Source: an uncultured Lachnospiraceae bacterium
GTDB taxonomy: Bacteria > Bacillota > Clostridia > Lachnospirales > Lachnospiraceae
Length of the DNA stretch: 44,319 nucleotides
Direction: 5' to 3'
Assembly (NCBI GenBank): GCA_900553355.1
Contig: USDK01000020.1
Coordinates: forward strand, 1-44,319
Of this stretch, positions 23,320 through 30,321 are shown piece after piece. Position numbers and translations under genes: made by a program. The notes beneath the pieces were generated by a model that ran no database searches, was not told the origin of the DNA, and saw only the letters and a program-made list of their open reading frames with translations. How positions within the stretch are numbered: the stretch's first letter is position 1; each line of letters starts with the position of its first letter.

Positions 23320-23694
23320 TTATGAGATATCGGTAACATGATACCCTTTCTTTTCCACCGCATTCTTCAAAATACCATCTCCGATTTCTCTGTCATAAGA
23401 AACCCTTGCTCTGCCCCTGGAAAGATCAACTTCTGCGCGTACGCCGTCGATCTGGTTTAATGTATTCACCACGTCTACGGCACAGTGAGCGCACTGCATT
23501 CCTGAAATTTTTATTGTTCTTCTTCCAATCACAGGCCCGGACAACTTCTTTTTCGGTATTTTCCCCGATCCGGAACAACTTCCCCCTGCAGGGCATCCGA
23601 TACATTTCACTCCACTTTTCTTCGCTTTTACAATATAGGCAACTGCTCCTCCGATGATGGCAGCCAGAACAAGAAACGCAATAACATTGCTCAT
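23320..23694 (-). CDS. FeoB-associated Cys-rich membrane protein fused to HMA domain, copy 1
   Basis: A 124-residue protein. Residues 3-20 are a transmembrane helix, followed by VKCIGCPAGGSCSGSG, typical of the small FeoB-associated Cys-rich membrane proteins that follow feoB in Firmicutes. Residues about 55-124 add a heavy-metal-associated domain with GMQCAHC. This fusion is unusual, as the FeoB-associated protein normally ends after its Cys cluster. The start at 23694 (MSNVIAF) is preceded by AGAGGGTGATTTAC; a longer reading to 23730 reads back through that ribosome site. Located 113 bases downstream of feoB, after a hairpin (23756-23789). Confidence 0.87.
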   Translation of the reverse strand: MSNVIAFLVLAAIIGGAVAYIVKAKKSGVKCIGCPAGGSCSGSGKIPKKKLSGPVIGRRTIKISGMQCAHCAVDVVNTLNQIDGVRAEVDLSRGRARVSYDREIGDGILKNAVEKKGYHVTDIS

Positions 23695-23755
23695 GTAAAT
23701 CACCCTCTCTAAAATATAGAACGCCTCCAAAGCCTTCCCCTGTCTGAAACATTAA

Positions 23756-23789
23756 GCGGCGGACAAAACGCTTCAGCTTCGTCCACCGC
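23756..23789 (-). promoter_or_regulatory. intercistronic hairpin between feoB and the HMA genes
   Basis: Nine-bp stem GCGGTGGAC / GTCCGCCGC (one G-U) with a 16-base loop, read on the minus strand, followed by no T-run. May stabilise or process the feo mRNA between its uptake and accessory parts. Confidence 0.55.
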
Positions 23790-23807
23790 CTGACTTCATG
23801 TTTATTC

Positions 23808-25808
23808 TTATGCAGTATGTAAGCTGTAAGTAGCCGAAAACTCCTTATCTGACCGGCGTATTCTCCAGATGATGATCGCTGCAAATACCAGAATCGCAAT
23901 CAGGCCAGGAACAAATGCCGTTCCCAGTGATCCGGTAGTAGCCAGCGTACCAATCTGGTACACAAGGAAGGCTACTGTATACCCGGTGGCAAGCTGGAGA
24001 CAAATACCGCCAAACAGCCATTTTCCACTCTTCATCTCAGAATTCATTGCTCCAAGAGCCGCAAAGCACGGTGGTGTATAAAGGTTAAACATCAGGTAAG
24101 CAAGCGCCGCCACCTTGGTAAGACCCATAATCGTAGCCACCTCATTTCCGCTGCCTACCAGAGCCAGTTCATCTGTATCGATCAGGTTTGTAACACCATA
24201 GACAACCGCCAGCGTGCCAACCACATTCTCCTTTGCGATAAAGCCTGTCACTGCTGCCGCTGCAAGCTGCCACACACCAAATCCAAGCGGGATGAACAGG
24301 ATGGAAATCGGATGAACAATGCTCGCCAGAATAGAAGTACTCTCCGCGCCTTCTTCCACCAGCTGGAACTGCCAGTTAAAGCTCTGCATGATCTGAACGA
24401 CCGTGTTACATACCAGGATAATCGTTCCTGCCTTAATGATATAAGCCTTTCCACGTTCAAGCATGGATACGCACGCTCTCTTCAGGCTTGGAATCTTATA
24501 CTCCGGAAGTTCGATGATAAAGAAAGATTTCCGGTATTTCTGACCAGTGATCCTCTTTACCAGCAGCGCACCTAAAAGGACCAGTACAATTCCCACCAGA
24601 TACATTGTAGCGGATACCCACCAGGCATCTGCAAAGAATGCTCCTGCAAATAAAGCGATAACCGGAATCTTTGCTCCACACGGCATGAAAGGCGTCAGCA
24701 TAGCTGTCGTTCTTCTCTCTCTTTCATTGCGGATCGTACGGGAAGCCATTACTCCAGGGATCGCACATCCTGTACCGATAACCATCGGAATTACAGATTT
24801 ACCAGAAAGACCTACTCTCTTAAAGATCGGGTCAAGCACAACTGTTGCACGCGCCATATAACCACAGTCTTCCAGAAGGGCAATCAGGAAATACATCACC
24901 ATTACCAGCGGCAGGAAACCGACAACCGCGCCGACGCCGCCGATGATACCATCTACAAGGATTGCATAAAGCAGCGGATTTGCATTCTCCATCAGGCCTC
25001 CGACCCATCCCTGGAAAGTTTCAATCCATGCTACCAGCCAGTCAGCAATCCACGTTCCAAGTGTCGTCTGAGATATGTAGAATACCAGGAAAATTACGGC
25101 AACAAAAATCGGTATACCGATAATCTTGTGTGTAATCACACTGTCAATCTTATCCTGCGCATTTTTATCTTTTGTAAATACTTTTCTCTGCTCAACCTGC
25201 TTGACAATTCCATTGACAAAGTCAAAACGTTTTCTGTCCGCAGCTTCGACTGCATTTTTATCATGCAGGTCAATATCCGCCTGCACATATGGAGCCTTCT
25301 GTCCGGCTCCCTTCAGCGCAGCAGCCTGAGCAACGACCTCCTTTAACCCCTCGTGTCCTGAAGATGTAGAAATCGTTTTGATCACCGGGCACCCCAGCTT
25401 TTCAGACAATTTCTTTTCATCAATCCTGGTCTGCTTCTTATCTGTAATATCACTCTTATTCAAAGCCACAACCACCGGGACTCCCAGCTCCAGCAGCTGT
25501 GTCGTGAAAAACAGGCTGCGGCTTAAGTTTGTCGCATCCACGATATTTACGATCACATCCGGATGCTCGTTCTTCACATAACTGCTGGTAATACTTTCTT
25601 CCGAAGTAAAGGGAGACATCGAATACGCTCCCGGCAGGTCTACCGCCACCAGTTCCTCTTCCCCGTCATAATATGCCTTTTTGATCAGGCTTTCCTTTCG
25701 CTCTACCGTAACACCGGCCCAGTTTCCAACGCGTTCATTTCTTCCTGTCAATGCATTGTACATCGTCGTTTTTCCGCTGTTTGGATTCCCTGCAAAAGCA
25801 ATTCTCAT
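23808..25808 (-). CDS. feoB: ferrous iron transport protein B
   Basis: A 666-residue Fe2+ transporter. The N-terminal G domain has G1 GNPNSGKTT (7-15), G3 DLPGAYS and G4 NKSD; a helical spacer follows to about 220; then the membrane part with its two gate regions (PFMPCGAKIPVIALFAGAFF and TPPCFAALGAMNSEMK). Length is normal for the shorter Firmicute form. The start MRIAFAGN at 25808 follows GGAGGAGGTTTGTAAA; the upstream ATG at 25829 overlaps that ribosome site. Second gene of feoA-feoB, with an AU-rich hairpin (25859-25885) between them. Confidence 0.97.
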   Translation of the reverse strand: MRIAFAGNPNSGKTTMYNALTGRNERVGNWAGVTVERKESLIKKAYYDGEEELVAVDLPGAYSMSPFTSEESITSSYVKNEHPDVIVNIVDATNLSRSLFFTTQLLELGVPVVVALNKSDITDKKQTRIDEKKLSEKLGCPVIKTISTSSGHEGLKEVVAQAAALKGAGQKAPYVQADIDLHDKNAVEAADRKRFDFVNGIVKQVEQRKVFTKDKNAQDKIDSVITHKIIGIPIFVAVIFLVFYISQTTLGTWIADWLVAWIETFQGWVGGLMENANPLLYAILVDGIIGGVGAVVGFLPLVMVMYFLIALLEDCGYMARATVVLDPIFKRVGLSGKSVIPMVIGTGCAIPGVMASRTIRNERERRTTAMLTPFMPCGAKIPVIALFAGAFFADAWWVSATMYLVGIVLVLLGALLVKRITGQKYRKSFFIIELPEYKIPSLKRACVSMLERGKAYIIKAGTIILVCNTVVQIMQSFNWQFQLVEEGAESTSILASIVHPISILFIPLGFGVWQLAAAAVTGFIAKENVVGTLAVVYGVTNLIDTDELALVGSGNEVATIMGLTKVAALAYLMFNLYTPPCFAALGAMNSEMKSGKWLFGGICLQLATGYTVAFLVYQIGTLATTGSLGTAFVPGLIAILVFAAIIIWRIRRSDKEFSATYSLHTA

Positions 25809-25858
25809 TTTACAAACCTCCTCCTTCATTCCGATTAGAACAAACTAACCTTTGTGTA

Positions 25859-25885
25859 AAAAAAATAGTAAAATACTATTTTTTT
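25859..25885 (-). terminator. AU-rich hairpin between feoA and feoB (possible attenuator)
   Basis: 12-bp stem of seven A-T pairs plus TAGTA/TACTA with a 3-base loop, T-rich on exit. All but one pair are A-T, so it is weak as a terminator; it could tune the feoA:feoB ratio. Confidence 0.45.
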
Positions 25886-25887
25886 AT

Positions 25888-26100
25888 TTATATTGAAATA
25901 GCTTTCGCTAAATCAGTATCGATGTTATATCTTCCATCTTTAATGGAAACCACACAGCCGCCCCGAACGCGCGAAACCACGGTAATCGGCTCCCCACTGT
26001 AACATCCCAGGGAAAACAAAAACGCTTCCATCTCCTCATCATCAGTTACAATGTCTTTAATCATATATTCCTCGCCTTCTCTGGCATCTAATAAATTCAT
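25888..26100 (-). CDS. feoA: FeoA domain protein
   Basis: A 70-residue SH3-like cytoplasmic protein needed with FeoB for ferrous iron uptake. The pattern EEYMIKDIVTDDEEMEAFLFSLGCYSGEPITVVSRVRGGCVVSIKDGRYNID-ending in DLAKAI is FeoA-like. I choose the ATG at 26100 behind GAGAGGATCTTGGAAT; an in-frame TTG at 26118 would read through the ribosome site. First gene of the iron operon, divergent from a DtxR-type repressor gene. Confidence 0.92.
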   Translation of the reverse strand: MNLLDAREGEEYMIKDIVTDDEEMEAFLFSLGCYSGEPITVVSRVRGGCVVSIKDGRYNIDTDLAKAISI

Positions 26101-26147
26101 ATTCCAAGATCCTCTCAATTATTTTACGGTTTTTAAGCCGACGATGT

Positions 26148-26195
26148 TGTTATATCTAACAAATGGTAGTTTAAACTAACTTCCTTTTTTGTCAA
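26148..26195 (-). promoter_or_regulatory. feo operon promoter with palindromic operators
   Basis: Minus strand: TTGACA (26195-26190), 16 bases, TAAACT (26173-26168). A perfect palindrome TAGTTTAAACTA (26167-26178) covers the -10, and a second inverted repeat TGTTA-TATC-TAACA (26148-26161) lies at the expected transcript start. Both carry the TTAG/CTAA-like half-sites seen in DtxR/MntR-type operators, so repression by the adjacent DtxR-family protein is likely. Confidence 0.65.
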
Positions 26196-26222
26196 TGCTT
26201 TTTCGATACATTTTTTATTGTT

Positions 26223-26251
26223 TTGTATTTAAAAATCATTTGTGCTATACT
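26223..26251 (+). promoter_or_regulatory. promoter of the DtxR-family repressor gene
   Basis: TTGTAT (26223-26228), 17 bases, TATACT (26246-26251), about 50 bases before the ATG. Confidence 0.7.
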
Positions 26252-26300
26252 AAATTATAAATTTTTATTTGTTTATTTACATTCCAGGAGGACAGCTGAA

Positions 26301-26666
26301 ATGAGAACTTATACCAACGAATCTGCTGAAAATTATCTTGAAACCATTTTAATATTAAGTCAAAAGCACCCTGTCGTACGTTCTGTTGATATTGCCAATG
26401 AACTGGGATTCAAAAAATCCAGTGTGAGCGTTGCCATGAAAAATCTTCGCGAAAAGCAATATATTGTAATGGAAGACAGCGGCTTTATCCATCTGACCGA
26501 TTCCGGAAGAGCCATTGCAGAGATGATCTATGAGAGACACCTGCTGTTGTCTGAATGGCTGATGAGACTGGGCGTATCGGAAAAAACAGCCACGGAGGAC
26601 GCATGTAAGATCGAACATGTCATCAGCTCAGAAAGCTTTGAGGCTATTAAAAGACATATTAATTAA
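26301..26666 (+). CDS. DtxR/MntR-family metal-dependent repressor
   Basis: A 121-residue iron- or manganese-dependent repressor. Winged helix in residues 8-60 (SAENYLETILILSQKHPVVRSVDIANELGFKKSSVSVAMKNL), then the dimerisation/metal domain with ERHLLLSEWL and EDACKIEHVIS, which holds the Glu, His and Cys/Glu positions used for metal. It lacks a C-terminal SH3 domain, as MntR-type proteins do. ATG at 26301 follows AGGAGGACAGCTGAA; the longer in-frame reading from 26223 runs through the promoter. Divergent from feoAB, with palindromes over the feo promoter as probable sites. Confidence 0.93.
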   Translation: MRTYTNESAENYLETILILSQKHPVVRSVDIANELGFKKSSVSVAMKNLREKQYIVMEDSGFIHLTDSGRAIAEMIYERHLLLSEWLMRLGVSEKTATEDACKIEHVISSESFEAIKRHIN

Positions 26667-26724
26667 TCATATCTTAATAGTTTTGAATAAATTATTAATT
26701 ATTCTTAAAAAGTATGGTTTTCAT

Positions 26725-26753
26725 TTGCGAATTATGTCGAAAAACGTTATACT
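26725..26753 (+). promoter_or_regulatory. promoter of the polysaccharide deacetylase gene
   Basis: TTGCGA (26725-26730), 17 bases, TATACT (26748-26753), 52 bases before the ATG. Confidence 0.65.
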
Positions 26754-26805
26754 GCACCCACAGAGAGTATAAACTATGATTTTTTGATAATAAGAGGTTT
26801 TACAA

Positions 26806-28236
26806 ATGAAATCCATCAACAGACAAAAGAAAAAAAGAAAGCAGCGCCTGATCCTGATCGGTATCCTTTCTGCTCTTCTATGCCTTTTAACCGCTGCTTT
26901 TCTTATCCTTTCATATTTTCTTACCAGACATGCTTCCATTGTCATCCATGCAGAAAATGCCGAGATCGTACAAGGTGAAGCTCTCCCTGACTCCTTTCAT
27001 GCCCGTGTGTCCTTAAAGGGAAGCGGTTATACCCTTTTAGATTTTAAAGATTTATATACAGCCGGAGACTTGAAAAAGGAACTGAAAGAAGGGAAGGACT
27101 ATACACTTTCATGCAGTGCCGATCCCGCCACAGAAGGAGAATATCCCATCACAGTCACTTTGTCCAAAGACCTGACAGAGAAACTGAAGCGCAGACAGTG
27201 GTCCCGGCACTTGAAAGTTTCTGTAGAAGGCGGCGTCTTTAAAGTAAAAAATCCCACCGGCGAATGGGATGGCAGCCGTTTTCGAAAATATGACGGTACA
27301 TATGTTACCAGCGATTTTGTCGTTTCCAAGGGCAACACCTACTATTTCGATGCAGACGGAAACATGGTCACCGGCTGGCAGACCATACAAAATGCCACCT
27401 ATCATTTTACAGATAAAGGCATCATGGAACGCAGTACCTGGGCCGACAATGACGGCGCCCGCTATTATCTTGGCGAAAACGGGGCGGCTCTGACCGGATG
27501 GCAGGAACTGGACGGCAGCACCTATTACTTTGACGCCAATGGGAAAATGGCTACCGGAGACATTTATCTTGGTCTTACATTGTGCAGTTTCGATAAAGAT
27601 GGGAAACTGACTTCAAAAAAAGAAAGCCAGGTAGATCCATCCCGGCCGATGATAGCCCTGACCTTTGACGATGGCCCTGGTCCACGGACTTCAGAACTTC
27701 TGGATCAGCTGGAAAAATATAATGCACATGCCACATTTTTTATGCTGGGGCAAAAGGTTTCTTCCTACCCGGATGCCATTAAAAAAATGAAGCAGATCGG
27801 ATGCGAGCTTGGCAACCATTCCTTTGACCATGCCGATCTCTCCACTCTTGATTCCGCCGGAATTCAGTCTGAGATTTCAAAGACGAACGATGGGATCCGC
27901 AACATTGCCGGCTCTGGCGCCACATTGATGCGTCCTCCTTATGGCGCAGTCAACAGCACTGTATCCTCAAGTGTCGGTATGCCCATGATTCTGTGGAACA
28001 TCGACACCCTGGACTGGAAAACCCATAATGCTCAAAGCACTATCGATGCTGTAATGACCAAAGTAAAGGATGGCGATATTATCCTGATGCATGATATTCA
28101 TACGGAAACCGTCGACGCCGCCCTTCAGCTGATCCCCAAGCTGCAATCGGAAGGATATCAGCTGGTTACCGTTTCCGAACTTGCCGCTGCAAAAGGAAAA
28201 CAACTCCTGAACGGAGAAACTTACACCGATTTCTGA
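26806..28236 (+). CDS. membrane-anchored polysaccharide deacetylase with cell-wall-binding repeats
   Basis: A 476-residue cell-surface enzyme. A basic start and a transmembrane anchor (15-40) are followed by a beta-type domain (45-145), then aromatic/Gly repeats of the choline-binding type (NTYYFDADGNMVTGWQ at about 177-192, STYYFDANGKMATGD at 238-252). The CE4/NodB domain (282-470) keeps TFDDGPGP with Asp288/Asp289, His338 and His342 in NHSFDH, RPPYGA, and LMHDIH, so it should be active. Likely deacetylates peptidoglycan or another surface glycan, raising lysozyme resistance. ATG at 26806 follows AATAAGAGGTTTTACAA. Followed by a MATE exporter gene 83 bases downstream. Confidence 0.93.
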   Translation: MKSINRQKKKRKQRLILIGILSALLCLLTAAFLILSYFLTRHASIVIHAENAEIVQGEALPDSFHARVSLKGSGYTLLDFKDLYTAGDLKKELKEGKDYTLSCSADPATEGEYPITVTLSKDLTEKLKRRQWSRHLKVSVEGGVFKVKNPTGEWDGSRFRKYDGTYVTSDFVVSKGNTYYFDADGNMVTGWQTIQNATYHFTDKGIMERSTWADNDGARYYLGENGAALTGWQELDGSTYYFDANGKMATGDIYLGLTLCSFDKDGKLTSKKESQVDPSRPMIALTFDDGPGPRTSELLDQLEKYNAHATFFMLGQKVSSYPDAIKKMKQIGCELGNHSFDHADLSTLDSAGIQSEISKTNDGIRNIAGSGATLMRPPYGAVNSTVSSSVGMPMILWNIDTLDWKTHNAQSTIDAVMTKVKDGDIILMHDIHTETVDAALQLIPKLQSEGYQLVTVSELAAAKGKQLLNGETYTDF

Positions 28237-28319
28237 TCACACAGACAGGCTTTTTGTGCTACAATAATATATGTGGATATACAAAATCCGCAAATCCAGA
28301 TTAACAGGAAGCGATCAGA

Positions 28320-29666
28320 TTGTCAGCTGCAAATTCTCAGGACGAAAAATATATTATGATGACCGAAGCTCCGATCCCGGGGCTTATCGGGCGTCTGGCC
28401 GTCCCCACGATTATCAGCATGTTGATTTCTTCCTTCTATAATATGGCCGATACTTTCTTTGTTGGCAGAATCAGCACCAGCGCCACTGCTGCCGTAGGCG
28501 TCGTATTTCCAATTATGGCAGTTATACAGGCGCTGGGATTTTTCTGCGGACATGGTTCCGGCAACTCTATCTCACGAAAATTAGGGTCCAAAAATCCACA
28601 GGCAGCCAAAGAACTGGCAGCCACCGGATTTTTTCTGGCCTTTGCTCTTGGCCTTCTTCTCACCATCCTGGGTCTTCTTTTTTTGGATCCACTGTCACGG
28701 ATTCTTGGCTCAACAGAGACGATTCTCCCCTACACGAAGGAATATCTCGGCATCATCCTTCTGGGCGCTCCCTATATGACAGCCCAGCTGGTCCTCAATA
28801 ATCAGATTCGTTTTCAGGGGAATGCCTTTTATGCTATGATCGGTATTACCACCGGTGCTGTACTGAATATCGGTCTGGATCCCCTCTTTATCTTTGTCTT
28901 TGATATGGGCGTTTCCGGCGCTGCGCTTGCCACCATCATCAGCCAGTTTGTCAGCTTCTGTCTTCTTCTGGCCGGTATCCGCATCTCAAAGTGCATCCCG
29001 ATCCACATCAAAAATATGCGTATTTCCAAAGAACGCCTATCTGAAATCATTGGCGGCGGTCTTCCATCTCTGTTCCGCCAGGGCCTGGGAAGTCTTGCTA
29101 CCATGACCTTGAATATCGCTGCCAACCCTTATGGTGACGCAGCGATTGCCGCCATGTCTGTGGTCAGCCGTATCATGATGTTTGCAAATTCAGCGCTGAT
29201 CGGCTTTGGCCAGGGATTTCAGCCAGTCTGCGGTTTCAACTACGGCGCCAGAAAATATGACCGTGTAAAAGAGGCCTTCTGGTTCTGTGTAAAAGTCTCT
29301 ACTGTTGTTCTCCTGATACTGTCTGTCGCAGGCATGATACTGTCCGGACACCTTATCGGCATTTTCCGCAACGATGTCGATGTCATCCGGATCGGCACAA
29401 CTGCCCTGCGCTTCCAATGTGTCACATTTACCTTAAATGGCTGGATCGTTATGAACAATATGATGATGCAGACCATGGGAAAGACACTGCCCGCTACTGT
29501 GCTTGCCGCTTCCAGGCAGGGACTCTTTTTCATCCCTGCGCTGTTGATTCTCCCACACTTCTTCGGACTTCTGGGCATTCAGTCTGCACAGGCTGTCTCA
29601 GACATTTTTACAGTTATAATCACTACGATCCTGAACCGCAAAGTAATGGTATCGCTCCGCTCTTGA
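28320..29666 (+). CDS. MATE-family efflux transporter
   Basis: A 448-residue, 12-helix multidrug and toxin extrusion transporter (cation-coupled antiport). The opening KYIMMTEAPIPGLIGRLAVP and NMADTFFVGRIS is the classical MatE N-terminus; the second MatE repeat begins near residue 235 (GGGLPSLFRQGLGSLATMTLN). The start is a TTG at 28320 after AGGAAGCGATCAGA; homologues begin with a similar polar leader, so I prefer it over the ATG at 28356. The last 69 bases overlap the convergent TetR gene. Upstream lies a small hairpin TGTGGAT/ATCCGCA (28271-28291) in the leader. Substrate unknown. Confidence 0.93.
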   Translation: MSAANSQDEKYIMMTEAPIPGLIGRLAVPTIISMLISSFYNMADTFFVGRISTSATAAVGVVFPIMAVIQALGFFCGHGSGNSISRKLGSKNPQAAKELAATGFFLAFALGLLLTILGLLFLDPLSRILGSTETILPYTKEYLGIILLGAPYMTAQLVLNNQIRFQGNAFYAMIGITTGAVLNIGLDPLFIFVFDMGVSGAALATIISQFVSFCLLLAGIRISKCIPIHIKNMRISKERLSEIIGGGLPSLFRQGLGSLATMTLNIAANPYGDAAIAAMSVVSRIMMFANSALIGFGQGFQPVCGFNYGARKYDRVKEAFWFCVKVSTVVLLILSVAGMILSGHLIGIFRNDVDVIRIGTTALRFQCVTFTLNGWIVMNNMMMQTMGKTLPATVLAASRQGLFFIPALLILPHFFGLLGIQSAQAVSDIFTVIITTILNRKVMVSLRS

Positions 29667-30185
29667 AAGCGCATCTGAAATCCCTGAGATTTCAGCCACG
29701 ATCTCTTCTTCGCCAAAGGATTCTGCATGAAGCCGATAGGTATAGAATCCTCCATATACTTCAAAGGTAAGGAGTGCCCGAAACTTTATATCCTTCTGCA
29801 GCTCCGGATATTTTGCAAATATATGTTTCTGCAGCTCTTTTTCCACATAATCCGGGATCATGGCGGCCCGGTTCCCGGAAAATAATACATTTCGAAGCGC
29901 ATCATGTGCCCGGAATGCCCGAAACAGTTCCCTTGCAAATTCAGCCGAATCTGTAATCACCCACTCGGGATGTTCGATACTCTGACAGATTTTTGCAATA
30001 CTTTCCTTTTGGAGACACTCTTCCAGATCATAAATATCCCGGTAATGCAGATAAAATGTAGCTTTGCTGATCTGTGCCAGTTCTGTCAGTTCTTTGATCG
30101 TAATTTTTTCTATCGGTTTTTTTGCATGAATTTCTAAAAAGGCTTCCCGGATAGCCTTCATTGTCTTTTTTTGTCTTAAATCCAC
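29598..30185 (-). CDS. TetR/AcrR-family transcriptional regulator
   Basis: A 195-residue regulator: helix-turn-helix MKAIREAFLEIHAKKPIEKITIKELTELAQISKATFYLHY..., then a helical C-terminal domain (TetR_C-like, with RALLTFEVYGGFYTYRLHAE). Start is a GTG at 30185 behind GGAAAGGACTATTAACT. Its 3' end overlaps the MATE gene tail-to-tail by 69 bases. It is divergent from glgB; the intergenic region holds TTGACA-type elements and a perfect inverted repeat (30288-30305) that may be its operator. Whether it controls the MATE gene, glgB or only itself is open. Confidence 0.92.
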   Translation of the reverse strand: MDLRQKKTMKAIREAFLEIHAKKPIEKITIKELTELAQISKATFYLHYRDIYDLEECLQKESIAKICQSIEHPEWVITDSAEFARELFRAFRAHDALRNVLFSGNRAAMIPDYVEKELQKHIFAKYPELQKDIKFRALLTFEVYGGFYTYRLHAESFGEEEIVAEISGISDALSRAERYHYFAVQDRSDYNCKNV

Positions 30186-30243
30186 AGTTAATAGTCCTTT
30201 CCGGCAAAATGTCTTTTATTTTACCCTGCCTGAATATTGTCAA

Positions 30244-30305
30244 TTGTACCCATTCCTGAAATTCATTATAATATATCTTAGTAAAATAATTGACATGTGT
30301 CAATT
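30244..30305 (+). promoter_or_regulatory. glgB promoter and inverted-repeat operator candidate
   Basis: TTGTAC (30244-30249), 17 bases, TATAAT (30267-30272). Downstream of the expected transcript start lies a perfect inverted repeat AATTGACA-TG-TGTCAATT (30288-30305). A related half-site TTGTCAATTG overlaps the tetR side at 30237. A repressor bound at 30288 would block glgB transcription. Confidence 0.65.
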
Positions 30306-30321
30306 AAATGTGAGGTATATG

